NCBI GenBank assembly: GCA_021792405.1
Contig: JAJYUU010000052.1
Coordinates: 1 to 32,066 of the forward strand
DNA length: 32,066 bases
Reading direction: 5' to 3'
Source of the DNA: Actinomycetes bacterium
Lineage (GTDB): Bacteria; Actinomycetota; Actinomycetes; Streptosporangiales; Streptosporangiaceae
Shown: positions 14,362 to 25,265 of the stretch, piece after piece
Layout: the number at the start of each line of letters is the position of its first letter
How positions within the stretch are numbered: position 1 is the first letter of the stretch
The notes under the pieces: generated by a model
Database searches by the model: none
What the model was told of the DNA's origin: nothing
The model's input: the letters and a program-made list of their open reading frames with translations, nothing else
Program-made: the position numbers and the translations under genes

Positions 14362-15948
14362 CTAGCGGACGAAAAGCTGGCTGGCGGCGTGACTGGCCAG
14401 GCTGAGCAGCGGCTCCGGGATGATGCCGAGCACGACAGTCGCTGCCGCCCCGATCGCCACGGCAAGCCCGGTGTATGCGCTCGGCCGCACGACGACAGGT
14501 CCCTCGGCGGCTGGCTCGCTGAAGAACATCAGCACGATCACCCGCACGTAGGGGAACGCGAGAATCGCGCTGCTGATCACGCCGATGATCACCAAGGGCA
14601 GCGCCCCGCCCTGGATCGCTGCCCGGAACACGGCGAATTTGCCATTGAACCCGCTGGTCAGCGGGATGCCGGCAAAGGCGATCAGGAAGAGGGCGAAAAC
14701 GCCGGCCACGAGCGGCGAGCGCTTCCCGAGGCCAGCCCAGCCGGACATGTGCGCCGCTTCCCCGGCCCGGTCCCTGACGAGCGTGACGATGGCAAAGGCG
14801 CCGATTGTGGCGAATCCGTACGCCGCCAGGTAGAACAGACTGCCGGACAGGCCTGCCGCGTTAGCGGCGATCACACCGGTCAGGATGTAGCCGGCCTGCG
14901 CGATCGAGGAGTACGCCAGCAGTCGCTTCACGTCGGTCTGGGTGATCGCGATGATCGAGCCGACCATCATGGTGACGATCGCCACTGCCCACATGGCCGG
15001 CCGCCAGTCCCAGGTCAGCTGGCCGAAGGCGACATAGAAGACCCGCAGCAGCGCGCCGAATGCCGAGACCAGCGTGCATGACGCCATGAGCGCCGTGATC
15101 GGAGTCGGCGAGCCCTGGTACACATCCGGCTTCCAGGCCTGGAATGGCACGGCGCCGACCTTGAACAGCAAGCCGACGCCGAGCAGCGCGATCCCGGCGT
15201 AGAGCAGGGTGGATGAGGCCAGCCCGCTCTGCGCGGCGGTGGCTATCGCCGACAGCCGCACCGATCCTGCGTACCCGTACAGCATGGCGATGCCGAACAG
15301 GAAGATAGCCGACGAGAACGCGCCGAGCAGGAAGTACTTCATCGCGGCTTCCTGGGACAGCAGCCGCCGGCGCCGCGCGAGGCCGCACAGCAGGTAGAGC
15401 GGCAGGGATAGCACCTCGAGCGCGATGAACATGGTCAGCAGGTCGTTAGCGGCCGGGAACAGCAACATGCCGCCGACCGCGAACAGTGTCAGCGGATACA
15501 CCTCGGTGTGCGACAGGCCGGCCAGCAGGCCCTCGCGTTCCTCGGCGCTGCCGGGAACGGCGGCCGCCTGCGGGGTGAAGGAACTGACCTCGTGGGACGA
15601 CTCGGCGATCAGCAGCACGCTGACGAAGGCCAGGATCAGGATGGTGGCCTGTATGAACAGTGTCGGCCTGTCCACCCCGACGGTCCCGATCGCGGCTACG
15701 ACGCCGGGCTTGCCGGCCGCGAAGATCGAGCTCTTGGCGGCCAGCACCACGGTCAGCACGAAGGCGCCGGCCAGGCTGCCGAGCGTCAGCGCGACATGCA
15801 TGGGCCTTCGCAGGTCCCTCGGAGCGAAGGCCTCGATGAGGACGCCCGCCAGCGCCGCCCCGAACACCAGCAGCATCGGCGAGAGCAAGCTCCACTCGAA
15901 GTGCGGGGCGGCTATTGTCGATGCGGTCGCCGCGACGGTCACGCTCAC
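14362..15948 (-). CDS. nuoN: NADH-quinone oxidoreductase subunit N
   Basis: The 528-residue antiporter-like membrane subunit is one of the three proton channels of complex I. About 14 hydrophobic segments are visible. The central Proton_antipo domain contains LLYGYAGSVRL and KVGAVPFQAWKPDVYQGSPTPITALMA, with the lysine thought to take part in proton transfer, and later TDVKRLLAYSSIAQAGYI. GTG 15948 is chosen because AGGGAG lies 6 bases upstream and it overlaps the nuoM stop as GTGA. The longer open frame would add a hydrophilic leader antisense to nothing useful. It is the last nuo gene. Downstream comes a 211-base gap before the polyprenyl synthase. Confidence 0.95.
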   Translation of the reverse strand: MSVTVAATASTIAAPHFEWSLLSPMLLVFGAALAGVLIEAFAPRDLRRPMHVALTLGSLAGAFVLTVVLAAKSSIFAAGKPGVVAAIGTVGVDRPTLFIQATILILAFVSVLLIAESSHEVSSFTPQAAAVPGSAEEREGLLAGLSHTEVYPLTLFAVGGMLLFPAANDLLTMFIALEVLSLPLYLLCGLARRRRLLSQEAAMKYFLLGAFSSAIFLFGIAMLYGYAGSVRLSAIATAAQSGLASSTLLYAGIALLGVGLLFKVGAVPFQAWKPDVYQGSPTPITALMASCTLVSAFGALLRVFYVAFGQLTWDWRPAMWAVAIVTMMVGSIIAITQTDVKRLLAYSSIAQAGYILTGVIAANAAGLSGSLFYLAAYGFATIGAFAIVTLVRDRAGEAAHMSGWAGLGKRSPLVAGVFALFLIAFAGIPLTSGFNGKFAVFRAAIQGGALPLVIIGVISSAILAFPYVRVIVLMFFSEPAAEGPVVVRPSAYTGLAVAIGAAATVVLGIIPEPLLSLASHAASQLFVR

Positions 15949-17633
15949 GCCGAGCTCCCTTGCTTGCGTAGTGTCTGGCCGCGCTGCCCGCGCCCATGCT
16001 GTACCAGGCTGGTAGTGCTCGCCTGCCGGGCCGACGCGCTGGCCGGGTGCGGCGGAACGGGGTCCCTGCTGTGAACCCCGACCAGCGTGCTGTGCACGGC
16101 CGGGTTGATGATGTCCAGCGCCGGCTTCGGGTAGACGCCGAGCACGACGATGAGCGCGATGAGCGGTGCCACCGCCCATAGCTCGCGCGCTTTGAGGTCT
16201 GGCATGTTCGCCACCTCGGCGCGGACCGGCCCGGTCATGGTCCGCTGATACATCCACAGGATGTAGATCGCGGCCAGGATGATGCCGACCGTTGCCAGGA
16301 CGGCGGCCGCCTCGTACCGGGTGAAGGTGCCGACCAGGACCAGGAACTCGCTGACGAAGGTCGACAGGCCGGGCAGCGCCAGCCCGGCCAGGCCAGCGAT
16401 CAGGAACAGCCCGGCCAGCACCGGTGCCACCTTCTGCACGCCGCCGTAGTCGGCGATGAGGTGCGACTTGCGCCTGCTCACCATGAAGCCGGCCAGGATG
16501 AACAGGGCGCCGGTGGCGAAGCCGTGATTCACCATGTACAGCGTCGCGCCGGCCTGTCCCTGGCTTGTCATCGCGAAGATGCCGAGCGTGATCAGGCCCA
16601 TGTGGGAGACGGAGGTATAGGCGATCAGGCGCTTGATATCCGCCTGGCCGATAGCCACGACCGCGCCATACAAGACACCGACTACCGACAGCACGATCAC
16701 CAGCGGGGTGAAGAAGTGCGCGGCCGACGGGAACAGGTCAAGGCAGTACCGGATCATGCCGAACGTGCCGACCTTGTCCAGCACGCCGACCAGCAGCACC
16801 GCCGCGCCTGGCTGTGCGGAGGTGGCGGCGTCCGGCAGCCAGGTATGGAATGGCCACAGCGGGGCCTTGATCGCGAACGCGATGAAGAAGCCGAGGAAGA
16901 GCCACTTCTGCGTGGTGGGGCTCAGCGCAAGATGACTGAGCCGGGTGAACAGGAATGTGCCCTGGTGGCCGCCGTGGGTTGAGTAGACGTACAGCGCGAT
17001 CACGGCCACCAGCATGAGCAAGCCGCCGAGCAGGCTGTAAAGCAGGAACTTGACCGCCGCGTACTGCCGCTGGCCGACGCCGTAGCTGCCGATCATGAAG
17101 TACATCGGCACGAGCATGGCCTCGAAGAACACGTAGAACAAGAAGACGTCGGTGGCGGCGAAGACGCCGATCATCATCGTCTCGAGCACCAGCATCATCG
17201 CGAAGTACGACTTAGCGCTTCGTCCCCGCCGCGCCCGCCTGCCCGGCGCAGCGGAGGCGGTGCTGGCGGCGACCTCTTCCACGTCATTCCAGGACGCCAG
17301 CACGACCACCGGCATCAGTACCGTGGACATCAGGATCAGCACGAGCGCAATGCCGTCCACGCCGACCGCGTAGTGCACGCCGAACTGCGGGATCCACTGG
17401 TACACCTGCTGGAACTGGAAGCGCGGACCGCCGGGCCTGAACTTCACCGCGATCACGATCGTCAGCGCGAGCGTGATCAGCGAGAAAACCAGGGCGAGCC
17501 GCTTGACCAGCAGGTCGCGAGCGCGCCGGTCAGCCGGGCTGCCTGCCGCCGACCTGCCCGGCGTCAGCGCGATCGCGATCGCGCCGACCAGCGGGACGGC
17601 ACCCGCTACCGTCAGCCATGGGAAAGTGCTCAT
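15945..17633 (-). CDS. nuoM: NADH-quinone oxidoreductase subunit M
   Basis: The 562-residue membrane subunit is a proton-channel paralogue of NuoL and NuoN. The antiporter domain includes LWPFHTWLPDAATSAQPGAAVLLVGVLDKVGTFGMIRY and GAVVAIGQADIKRLIAYTSVSHMGL. The glutamate of the N-terminal helices is in LVLETMMIGVFAATD. A hydrophilic insert rich in alanine and arginine lies between early helices (about residues 105-125). A basic tail of about 45 residues follows the last helix. ATG 17633 begins MSTFPWLTVAGAVPL, with GAGG about 11 bases upstream. The larger open frame upstream is antisense-like hydrophilic sequence. It overlaps nuoN by 4 bases and follows nuoL by 23. Confidence 0.95.
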   Translation of the reverse strand: MSTFPWLTVAGAVPLVGAIAIALTPGRSAAGSPADRRARDLLVKRLALVFSLITLALTIVIAVKFRPGGPRFQFQQVYQWIPQFGVHYAVGVDGIALVLILMSTVLMPVVVLASWNDVEEVAASTASAAPGRRARRGRSAKSYFAMMLVLETMMIGVFAATDVFLFYVFFEAMLVPMYFMIGSYGVGQRQYAAVKFLLYSLLGGLLMLVAVIALYVYSTHGGHQGTFLFTRLSHLALSPTTQKWLFLGFFIAFAIKAPLWPFHTWLPDAATSAQPGAAVLLVGVLDKVGTFGMIRYCLDLFPSAAHFFTPLVIVLSVVGVLYGAVVAIGQADIKRLIAYTSVSHMGLITLGIFAMTSQGQAGATLYMVNHGFATGALFILAGFMVSRRKSHLIADYGGVQKVAPVLAGLFLIAGLAGLALPGLSTFVSEFLVLVGTFTRYEAAAVLATVGIILAAIYILWMYQRTMTGPVRAEVANMPDLKARELWAVAPLIALIVVLGVYPKPALDIINPAVHSTLVGVHSRDPVPPHPASASARQASTTSLVQHGRGQRGQTLRKQGSSA

Positions 17634-17656
17634 CAGTTCTGCAGCCTCACAGTTTC

Positions 17657-19600
17657 CTACAGCCGCACCAGCAGGAACGTGCCAACCAGCAGCACGGCAC
17701 CGACCAGCATGGACAGCGCGTACGAGCGGACGAAGCCGGTCTGCACCTTGCGCATCCTCCCCGACGACCCGCCGAAGGCGGCCGCGACGGTGTTCACCAG
17801 GCCGTCCACGCCGCGGTTGTCGAAATACACCGACAGCCGGGTCAGCCACTGGCCGGGCCGCATCAGCAGGCCTTCGTTGATGGCGTCACCGTACAAGTCC
17901 TTGCGTGCCGCGACGGTGAAAGGGTTGGCGGCCGGCGCAGCGACCGGCACCTCACGCCGGCCGTACAGCACGAAGGCGAGCCCGGCGGCGGCGATCACCA
18001 GCGCGAGACCGGCCCAGCCGTACACGGTGAAGATGCCGTGCGAGACAGGCGGCACGCCGATCACCGGACCGAGGAAGTCCTGCAGCCGGCTGCCGATGAT
18101 GAAGATCGCGCCAGCCGCCAGCGACCCGGCCGCGAGCAGGATTGCCGGCCAGATCATCACCGGCGGTGCTTCGTGCGGGTGCTGGCCCTCGTCCCACCGG
18201 CGCCTGCCGGTGAACGTCATCAGCAGCATCCGCGTCATGTACAGCGAGGTGATGCCGGCCCCGATCAGCGCCGCGGTGCCCAGCAGCGCTCCGGAGACGC
18301 CGCCCCTGCTGAACGCCGCCTCGATGATCGGATCCTTGGTGAAGAACGCCGAGAATGGCGGGATGCCGATGATCGCAAGGTAGGCGCAGAAGAACGCGCC
18401 GAACGTGATCGGCATCGCCACCCGCAGCCCGCCGAACCGGCGCATGTCGACCTCGTCGTTCATCTCATGCTTGACCGACCCGGCCGTGAGGAACAGCGTG
18501 GCCTTGAAGAACCCGTGCGCAAGCAACTGGGCGATCGCGAAGATGTATCCGGCCGGCCCGAGACCGGCGGCCAGCGTCATGTAGCCGATCTGGCTCATCG
18601 TCGATCCGGCCAGCGACTTCTTGATGTCGTCCTTCGCGCACCCGATAATCCCGCCGAACAGCAGCGTGGCTGCGCCGACGATCGCCACCGCTAGCCGCGC
18701 GTCGGGGGTGAGGTTGAAGATCGGGCCGGACCGGACGATGAGGTATACCCCGGCGGTGACCATCGTGGCCGCGTGGATCAGCGCCGACACCGGGGTCGGG
18801 CCCTCCATGGCGTCCAGCAGCCAGGACTGCAGCGGAAGCTGGGCCGACTTGCCGCAGGCACCCAGCAGCAGCAGCAAGCCGATAGCGGTCACGACCCCGT
18901 TGCTCGCCTTCGGGGCCGCCCCGAAGACGCCGGTGAAAGTCACGGAGCCGAACTGGAAGAACATCAGCATGATCGCCAGCGACAGCCCGGCGTCACCGAC
19001 CCGGTTGGCGACGAACGCCTTCTTGGCCGCGACCGCCGCCGAGTCCTTGTACTGCCAGAACCCGATCAGCAGGTAGGACGCCAGGCCGACGCCCTCCCAC
19101 CCCGTGTACAGCAGGAGGTAGTTGTCGGCCAGCACGAGCAGGAGCATCGCGGCCACGAACAGGTTCATGTAGCCGAAGAACCGCCGGCGGTCGGGATCGT
19201 GCGACATGTAGCCGACCGCGAAGATGTGGATCAGCGAGCCGACGCCGGTGATCAGCAGCACGAAGCAGATCGACAGCGGGTCGAGCCGCAAGCCGAACGG
19301 GACCTGGAACCGGCCGACGTCGATGAACTGATACAGGGTGAGTTCGCGGGAGCGCTGCGCTGCCGGGTACCCGAGCATCTGCACGAACGCCGCGACGCCA
19401 TAGGCGAAGGCCAGCACCGGCATCGCCACGCCGACCAGGTGTCCCCAGCTGTTCGTCCGCTTGCCGCCAAGGAGCAGGATGACGGCGCCGGCCAGCGGGA
19501 AGGCGAGCAGCAAGCCGGCCGCGGCCTGGATTCCGGTCGCGTGCAGGCTCGCGAGAGCCGCGGCGTGCGGCACGAGCGCAGCGTGGACTGAGCCGGTCAT
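17657..19600 (-). CDS. nuoL: NADH-quinone oxidoreductase subunit L
   Basis: The 647-residue distal proton-pumping subunit has about 16 hydrophobic segments. The conserved channel region reads [45 protein letters not shown], followed by [21 protein letters not shown]. After helix 14 comes a hydrophilic stretch and a C-terminal helix, as expected of the lateral helix HL that ties the antiporter-like subunits together. ATG 19600 has GGGAG immediately upstream, which is close spacing. It lies 12 bases after nuoK and 23 before nuoM. Confidence 0.96.
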   Translation of the reverse strand: MTGSVHAALVPHAAALASLHATGIQAAAGLLLAFPLAGAVILLLGGKRTNSWGHLVGVAMPVLAFAYGVAAFVQMLGYPAAQRSRELTLYQFIDVGRFQVPFGLRLDPLSICFVLLITGVGSLIHIFAVGYMSHDPDRRRFFGYMNLFVAAMLLLVLADNYLLLYTGWEGVGLASYLLIGFWQYKDSAAVAAKKAFVANRVGDAGLSLAIMLMFFQFGSVTFTGVFGAAPKASNGVVTAIGLLLLLGACGKSAQLPLQSWLLDAMEGPTPVSALIHAATMVTAGVYLIVRSGPIFNLTPDARLAVAIVGAATLLFGGIIGCAKDDIKKSLAGSTMSQIGYMTLAAGLGPAGYIFAIAQLLAHGFFKATLFLTAGSVKHEMNDEVDMRRFGGLRVAMPITFGAFFCAYLAIIGIPPFSAFFTKDPIIEAAFSRGGVSGALLGTAALIGAGITSLYMTRMLLMTFTGRRRWDEGQHPHEAPPVMIWPAILLAAGSLAAGAIFIIGSRLQDFLGPVIGVPPVSHGIFTVYGWAGLALVIAAAGLAFVLYGRREVPVAAPAANPFTVAARKDLYGDAINEGLLMRPGQWLTRLSVYFDNRGVDGLVNTVAAAFGGSSGRMRKVQTGFVRSYALSMLVGAVLLVGTFLLVRL

Positions 19601-19612
19601 GGCTCCCTTTCG

Positions 19613-19915
19613 TCAGTACTTCATCAGGTTCGCGTCATCTACCGACGCGGACCTGCGGGCTCGGAAGATGGCCGTCAGGATCGCCAGCCCGACGACCACT
19701 TCGGCGGCGGCCACCACCATTACGAAGAATGCGATCACCTGGCCGTCGAGCGCATTGTGCATCCTGGCGAACGCGACGAAGGCGAGGTTGGCGGCGTTGA
19801 GCATGAGCTCGACGCACATGAACACCACGATGGCGTTGCGCCGCACCAGCACGCCGACGGCGCCGATGACGAACAAGATCACCGACAGGGCGATGAAGTG
19901 GGCCGGGCTAACCAC
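19613..19915 (-). CDS. nuoK: NADH-quinone oxidoreductase subunit K
   Basis: The 100-residue, three-helix membrane subunit is of normal length. The family segment [23 protein letters not shown] carries the conserved glutamate (in VEL) and [12 protein letters not shown] carries the second, both on the proton path next to NuoJ and NuoN. GTG 19915 overlaps the nuoJ stop by one base (TAGTG), and the frame is open no further in any useful way. It is translated in the run between nuoJ and nuoL. Confidence 0.96.
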   Translation of the reverse strand: MVSPAHFIALSVILFVIGAVGVLVRRNAIVVFMCVELMLNAANLAFVAFARMHNALDGQVIAFFVMVVAAAEVVVGLAILTAIFRARRSASVDDANLMKY

Positions 19916-20766
19916 TACTGCTCACCTGCTTCCTGCCCGCCGGGGGACGCGGGCCCGGTGACTGCGCCGGCCGACGCCGGGCGGGCAAGCGAACTCGCGG
20001 TCTCCGGCTCCGGGTGGCCGGGCAGTTCCCTCGGCTGCTCGCCGGAGCGCCCGGACAGGACTGGGCTCACCGACAACTCGGACTGGCTGCCGTCGGGCAG
20101 CAGCGCGGGCATGTCCGCCGCGTTGTGCTGGGCGTAGGTACCAGGGCCCGGCAGCGGCGCCGGCCGGCCACTGGCGATCCGGCGGGCGGCGAGCTCGCGC
20201 TGGGTGGGCCTCGGCGTGATGCGCTCCCGGTGGGCCAGCACCATCGCCCCGATTGCCGCGACGATCAGCAGTGCGCTGGTGACTTCGAACGGGTACAAGT
20301 ACTTGGTGAAGATAAGGTTCGCCAGCGAGGTCACATTGGCATTGCCGAATTTAGCGCTGCTGGGAGCAGCCGGGCCGATCGCCGCATGCCCGACGACCAG
20401 GCTCAGCAGAACCAGCATGGCGATCCCGGCCAGGGCAGCCCACATGCGCTGCCCGCGGATGGTCTCGATGATCGAATCGGCTGCGCTGATGCCGACGATC
20501 ATCAAGACGAACAGGAACAGCATCAGGACCGCGCCGGTGTAGACGATGATCTGCACGAACGACAGGAACGGCGCGCCGAGCATCGCGTAGAAGGCCGCCA
20601 GCGACAGCATCACCACGGCTAGCAGCATCGCGCAGTGCACCGCCCGGCGCGCCAGCACCATGCCGACTGCGGCTGCGACCGACAGGATGGCCAGGATCCA
20701 GTACCCGACCTCTCTGGTGGTCTCGGCCGCCGGGCTGGCCAGGATAAGCGCATGAGTTCCGGTCAC
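19915..20766 (-). CDS. nuoJ: NADH-quinone oxidoreductase subunit J
   Basis: The 283-residue membrane subunit has five helices in its first 180 residues, including the conserved [30 protein letters not shown] segment that holds the pi-bulge helix of complex I. It is longer than the 180-200 residues of proteobacterial NuoJ. The extra 100 residues are a hydrophilic, proline- and alanine-rich tail after [14 protein letters not shown], as seen in other actinobacteria. GTG 20766 overlaps the nuoI stop as GTGA. Confidence 0.95.
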   Translation of the reverse strand: MTGTHALILASPAAETTREVGYWILAILSVAAAVGMVLARRAVHCAMLLAVVMLSLAAFYAMLGAPFLSFVQIIVYTGAVLMLFLFVLMIVGISAADSIIETIRGQRMWAALAGIAMLVLLSLVVGHAAIGPAAPSSAKFGNANVTSLANLIFTKYLYPFEVTSALLIVAAIGAMVLAHRERITPRPTQRELAARRIASGRPAPLPGPGTYAQHNAADMPALLPDGSQSELSVSPVLSGRSGEQPRELPGHPEPETASSLARPASAGAVTGPASPGGQEAGEQ

Positions 20767-21407
20767 TGCACCCCTCCCTGGCCTGTCGAACCGTCCCGAC
20801 CTTGCACCGGCCAGTCCTGCACCGGCCAGTCCTCCACCGGCCAGTCCTGGACCGGGCCCTTTTCCACCGGGCTGCGCTCAGCTGAGCCAGCCTGGCTGGC
20901 GGCGAGCATGGCACCGAGCTGGTAATAGTCCTCTTCGCTAGTCCCCAGCCGCATCGGGTGCGGCGGCGCCTCCATGCCTGGCCGCAGCGGCACGACTAGC
21001 TGTTCCTTGGTCCAGATCAGGCTCTCCCGGCTGTCATCGGCCAGCTCGTAGTCATTGGTCATGGTCAGCGCCCTCGTCGGGCAGGCCTCGATGCACAACC
21101 CGCAGAGAATGCAGCGCAGGTAATTGATCTGGTAGACGCGCCCATACCGCTCGCCTGGCGAGTACCGCTCCTCGGGCGTGTTGTCCGCGCCTTCCACGTA
21201 GATCGCGTCCGCCGGGCAGGCCCAGGCGCACAGCTCGCACCCGATGCACTTCTCCAGCCCGTCCGGCCACCGGTTGAGCTGGTGGCGGCCGTGGAACCTG
21301 GGCGCGGTCGGCCGCTTCACCTCCGGGTACTCGACGGTGTCCACCTTCCGGAACATCTGCCGGAAGGTGACGCCGAATCCCTTGATGCTGTCGAAGAATT
21401 CAGGCAC
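20763..21407 (-). CDS. nuoI: NADH-quinone oxidoreductase subunit I
   Basis: The 214-residue peripheral-arm subunit holds the two 4Fe-4S clusters N6a and N6b. Their ligands are in [16 protein letters not shown] and [19 protein letters not shown] 21407 is chosen because AAGGAGG lies 6 bases upstream and it overlaps nuoH by 8 bases. The longer open frame starts inside nuoH without a ribosome binding site. The C-terminal tail (about 170-214) is unusual: the pentapeptide [10 protein letters not shown] is repeated three times, encoded by 15-bp units. The ferredoxin core is normal, so function should be unaffected. Confidence 0.95.
   Translation of the reverse strand: MPEFFDSIKGFGVTFRQMFRKVDTVEYPEVKRPTAPRFHGRHQLNRWPDGLEKCIGCELCAWACPADAIYVEGADNTPEERYSPGERYGRVYQINYLRCILCGLCIEACPTRALTMTNDYELADDSRESLIWTKEQLVVPLRPGMEAPPHPMRLGTSEEDYYQLGAMLAASQAGSAERSPVEKGPVQDWPVEDWPVQDWPVQGRDGSTGQGGVQ
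20806..20850 (-). repeat. 15-bp tandem repeat, three units, in the NuoI tail
   Basis: Units at 20806-20820, 20821-20835 and 20836-20850 share ACCGGCCAGTCCT and differ in the last two bases. A degenerate fourth copy follows at 20851-20865. In the nuoI frame they encode [10 protein letters not shown] and PVQDW-type pentapeptides (about residues 186-200). Confidence 0.88.
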
Positions 21408-22848
21408 CCGTGACCTCCTTCGTGCCCCCGCCAGCGGCGGCACTGTCGTCGCCGGTCACCCCGGCCAGCACGGGATTTCCCGCTGAGCCGGCTAGCCCGA
21501 TGCCGTGATAGTGCGGCAGGTCCAGCGGCGGTGTCGGGAACGCGGCTCCGGCAGGCCGGTCTCCTGCCGCCTCGGCCCGGTCTTCGGCGGCCTGGGCCGC
21601 CAGCCGCTCCGCCCGCAGGCCGGCGGACTCCCACCGCCACAGCAGCGCCAGCAGGATCACGAGGATCGCCCCGCCGATGATGTAGACCGCTGGGCTGCCG
21701 CCCTGCCGCCGGTACACCCTGGCGGTCGCGACCACCAGCGTCCAGGTCAGCGCCCCGGGTATCAGCACCTTCCAGCCAAGGCGCATCAGCTGGTCGTACC
21801 GGATCCGGGGCAGCGAGGCACGCAGCCAGAAGAAGCAGAACACGAAGATGACGACCTTTGCCAGGAACCAGAGCACCGGCCACCAGCCGCTGTTGGCGCC
21901 TGACCAGACGCTCAGCGGCCACGGCGCACGCCAGCCGCCGAGGAACAGCGTGGTCGCCAGCGCCGACACGGTGATCACGTTGACGTACTCGGCCAGCTGG
22001 ATCATGGCGAACTTCAGCGAGGAGTACTCAGTGTGGTACCCGCCGACCAGTTCACCCTCGCCCTCGGGCAGGTCGAACGGCAACCGGTTCGTTTCGCCGA
22101 CCATGGTGATCAGGTAGATCAGGAAGGACGGCAGCAGCAGGACCGCATACCACGACGGCCAGTGCCAGATGTAACCGAAGAAATGGAACTCCGAACCGTG
22201 GATCTGCGCCGCGACTATCTGCGAGGTGGACAGCGAGCCGGAGTACAGGAACACCGGCACGAAGGCCAGGCTCATCGCGATCTCGTAACTGATCACCTGG
22301 GCGGACGATCGCAGGCCGCCGAGTAGGGAGTACGGCGAGTGGGCCGACCAGCCGGCCAGCACGATGCCGTAGACACCTAGCGAGCTCATCGCGATCACCA
22401 GCAGCACGGCCACGGGGAGGTCGGTGAGCTGCAGCGGGGTCCGATGGCCCGCGATCGAGACGATCGGCCCCCACGGGATGACCGCGAAGCTGATGAAGGC
22501 AGGGATCACCGAGATGGCCGGGGCAAGCATGAAGAGCACCTTGTCCACGCCGCGCGGAACGATGTCTTCCATCAGCGCGAGCTTGATGCCGTCCATCAGC
22601 GACTGCAGCAGCCCGAACTTTCCCGCCCGGTTCGGGCCGGGACGCTGCTGCATCCGGCCGATGACGCGGCGCTCCGCCCAGATCGCGAACAGCGTGCCGA
22701 GCAGCAGGAACAGGAAGACGACCAGCACCTTGATGATGACGATCCACCACGCGTCATGCCCGAAGCTGGCCAGCGTGGGAACGTTGCTGGCCGGCCCGGA
22801 CGCTAGCAGCGCGGTCCTGCCAGCCGCTGTACCGGCGAGCACGGTCAT
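21400..22848 (-). CDS. nuoH: NADH-quinone oxidoreductase subunit H
   Basis: The 482-residue membrane subunit joins the peripheral arm and forms the quinone chamber. Conserved segments are [33 protein letters not shown] and the [31 protein letters not shown] loop, which lies near the quinone. The [23 protein letters not shown] segment near the end is also typical. A hydrophilic C-terminal tail of about 75 residues follows the last helix and is longer than in E. coli. ATG 22848 has GGAG 7 bases upstream and overlaps the nuoG stop (ATGA). Confidence 0.96.
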   Translation of the reverse strand: MTVLAGTAAGRTALLASGPASNVPTLASFGHDAWWIVIIKVLVVFLFLLLGTLFAIWAERRVIGRMQQRPGPNRAGKFGLLQSLMDGIKLALMEDIVPRGVDKVLFMLAPAISVIPAFISFAVIPWGPIVSIAGHRTPLQLTDLPVAVLLVIAMSSLGVYGIVLAGWSAHSPYSLLGGLRSSAQVISYEIAMSLAFVPVFLYSGSLSTSQIVAAQIHGSEFHFFGYIWHWPSWYAVLLLPSFLIYLITMVGETNRLPFDLPEGEGELVGGYHTEYSSLKFAMIQLAEYVNVITVSALATTLFLGGWRAPWPLSVWSGANSGWWPVLWFLAKVVIFVFCFFWLRASLPRIRYDQLMRLGWKVLIPGALTWTLVVATARVYRRQGGSPAVYIIGGAILVILLALLWRWESAGLRAERLAAQAAEDRAEAAGDRPAGAAFPTPPLDLPHYHGIGLAGSAGNPVLAGVTGDDSAAAGGGTKEVTGA

Positions 22849-25265
22849 TCGGCGCTCCTCACCGTGACGACACTCCCATGGCCGGCGTGCAGATCACGAC
22901 GGACGGCGCTGCCGGCAGAGTTGGCCGGCAGCCAGACGACCCGGTCAGGCATATCAGCGATCTCCACGGGAACAGTAATGGCACCGTGGCTGGTGGTCAC
23001 GGTCACCTTGGCGCCGTCCGTCGTTGCGGCCGAAGCGGCGGTCGCGGCCGACATGCGCGCCACGGCTGGGCGCGCAGTGCCCGCGAGATTAGGCTCGCCG
23101 TCCTGCATCCGGCCGACGTCGAGGAGATTATGCCAGGTGGCTAGCAGCGCGCTGGCGGCGCCCGGACGCTCCGCCTCGACCGGGCCGCTCCGGCTGGCCG
23201 CCTCGGCGGTCCCCGCTGGCACGGGACTTGCGGACGGCGCGGAGGCGGGCGGGAGGACGGCCGACTGGGTCAGCATCGCCATCTCGCGCCGGACCGCCGC
23301 GATGTCCGGCAGGCCCAGGTGCACGTCCATCTCGTCGGCCAGCGCGGCCAGCACCTGCAGGTCGGTCTGCACCGACGGCACCGCGAGCGCAGCCCTGAAC
23401 GAGCCAGGACGGCCTTCCCAGTTCACGAACGTGCCGGGCTTCTCCGCGACCGCGGCGACCGGGAAGACCACGTCCGCGCGGTCGGTGACGGCGCTGACGC
23501 GCAACTCCAGGCTGACCACGAACTCGGCGGCTTCGATTGCCGCCAGTGCCGCTGCCGGGTCCGGCAGGTCGTACGGATCGACGGCGCCGATCAGCAGCGC
23601 CCCGATATCACCGGCCGCAGCCGCGGCCAGGATCTCGCTCGTGCTGCGGCCGGGTTCGGCCGGCAGCGAGCCGACCCCCCAGACCCTGGCGACCGCGGCG
23701 GTCGCGTCCGCGCTGCCGATGCGCCGGGCGCCGGGCAGCAGGTTCGGCAGCGCGCCTGCCTCGATGGCGCCGCGCTCGCCTGCCCGCCGCGGAACCCAGG
23801 CGAGCTTTGCCCCGGTCTGGCCCGCCAGGCGAACCGCTGCCGACAGCGCACCGGGCACCTCGGCAAGCCGCTCGCCGACTATGATCACGGCGCCCCGCTG
23901 ACGCAGCGCCGCAGTGATCTCCTCGGGAAGCTGCGCCAGCGCGGCAGCCTCGCCGCCGGGCACCGTAGGCAGCAGTGTGCCGTCGAGCTTGGTCAGTCCG
24001 CTGCTGGCGAGCGCGGCGATCGAGTACACGACGAGCCCGCCGGCCCGGACCGCCTTACGCAGCCTGAGGAACACGATCGGGCACTCGTCCTCTGGCTCGA
24101 AGCCGGCCAGCAGCACAGCCGGCGAGTGCTGCAGCTCGTCGTAGCTGAGGTACACCCGGCCGGCCACGTGGTCGGCAAGGAACTGCAACTCCTCAGCCGA
24201 CTGCGGCCTGCTGCGCATGTCGATGTCGTTGCTGGCCAGCGCAACCCGGGCGAACTTGGCGTAGCCGTAGGCATCCTCCAGCGTGAGTCGCCCGCCGGGC
24301 AGCACGCCGGCCCGGCCGCGGGCGGCCAGCAGGCCACGGGCGGCGACGTCCAGCGCCTCCGCCCAGGACGCGGGCCGCAGCACGCCGTCAAGGTCGCGGA
24401 CCAGCGGCGAGATCAGCCGGTCGGGTTGCGTCGCGTAGGTGAAAGCCCACCGGCCCTTGTCGCAATTCCACTCCTCGTTGACCGCGGGATCGTTGCCGGC
24501 CAGCCGCCGCGTGACAGCTCCGCGGCGGTGGTCGGTGCGCTGGCGGCAGCCCGCCGCACAGTGCTCGCACACGCTGGGCGTGGAGACCAGGTCATACGGA
24601 CGGGAGCGGAACCGGTAGGACGCGCCGGTGAGTGCGCCGACCGGGCAGATCTGCACGGTGTTACCGGAAAAGTAGGAGTCGAACGGGACCCCGTCGGCAA
24701 CGCCGACCTGCTCCTGCGGACCGCGCTCAACCAGTTCGATCAGCGGGTCGCCGGCGATCTGGTCGGCGAACCGCGTGCAACGGGCACACTGGATGCACCG
24801 CTCACGGTCCAGCAGCACCTGAGCAGACAACGCGACGGGCTTGGCGAACGTCCGCTTGACTCCGTCAAACCTGGTCTCGCCTGCCCCGGTGGACATGGCC
24901 TGGTTCTGCAGCGGGCACTCACCGCCCTTGTCACACATGGGGCAGTCGAGCGGATGGTTGACCAGGAGCAGCTCCATCATGCCGCGCTGCGCCTTCTCGG
25001 CCACTGGCGAGGTCAGCTGCGTGCGGACGACCATGCCGTCGGTCACCGTGGTGGTGCAGGACGCGGGCGGCTTCGGCTGCCCTTCGACCTGCACCAGGCA
25101 CTGGCGGCAGGCACCGACAGGAGCCAGCAGCGGATGGTCGCAGAACCGCGGGATCTGAATGCCGAGTTGCTCGGCGGCCCGGATGATCAGCGTTCCCTTG
25201 GGCACGGTGATCTCGAAGCCGTCGATGGTCACGCGGACCCCGTCGGTCACGGGCTGGACTGTCAT
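22845..25265 (-). CDS. nuoG: NADH-quinone oxidoreductase subunit G
   Basis: The 806-residue iron-sulfur subunit belongs to the NADH-oxidising arm. Visible ligands are the N-terminal 2Fe-2S set ([12 protein letters not shown] with nearby cysteines), the His-Cys motif [17 protein letters not shown] for N5, [10 protein letters not shown] with CPVGALT for N4, and CEHCAAGC plus NCDKGRW. The last set suggests the extra N7 cluster. The rest is the molybdopterin-oxidoreductase-like fold, which in NuoG is structural. A low-complexity linker rich in alanine and serine lies near residue 690-730. ATG 25265 overlaps the nuoF stop by 4 bases. Confidence 0.96.
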   Translation of the reverse strand: MTVQPVTDGVRVTIDGFEITVPKGTLIIRAAEQLGIQIPRFCDHPLLAPVGACRQCLVQVEGQPKPPASCTTTVTDGMVVRTQLTSPVAEKAQRGMMELLLVNHPLDCPMCDKGGECPLQNQAMSTGAGETRFDGVKRTFAKPVALSAQVLLDRERCIQCARCTRFADQIAGDPLIELVERGPQEQVGVADGVPFDSYFSGNTVQICPVGALTGASYRFRSRPYDLVSTPSVCEHCAAGCRQRTDHRRGAVTRRLAGNDPAVNEEWNCDKGRWAFTYATQPDRLISPLVRDLDGVLRPASWAEALDVAARGLLAARGRAGVLPGGRLTLEDAYGYAKFARVALASNDIDMRSRPQSAEELQFLADHVAGRVYLSYDELQHSPAVLLAGFEPEDECPIVFLRLRKAVRAGGLVVYSIAALASSGLTKLDGTLLPTVPGGEAAALAQLPEEITAALRQRGAVIIVGERLAEVPGALSAAVRLAGQTGAKLAWVPRRAGERGAIEAGALPNLLPGARRIGSADATAAVARVWGVGSLPAEPGRSTSEILAAAAAGDIGALLIGAVDPYDLPDPAAALAAIEAAEFVVSLELRVSAVTDRADVVFPVAAVAEKPGTFVNWEGRPGSFRAALAVPSVQTDLQVLAALADEMDVHLGLPDIAAVRREMAMLTQSAVLPPASAPSASPVPAGTAEAASRSGPVEAERPGAASALLATWHNLLDVGRMQDGEPNLAGTARPAVARMSAATAASAATTDGAKVTVTTSHGAITVPVEIADMPDRVVWLPANSAGSAVRRDLHAGHGSVVTVRSAE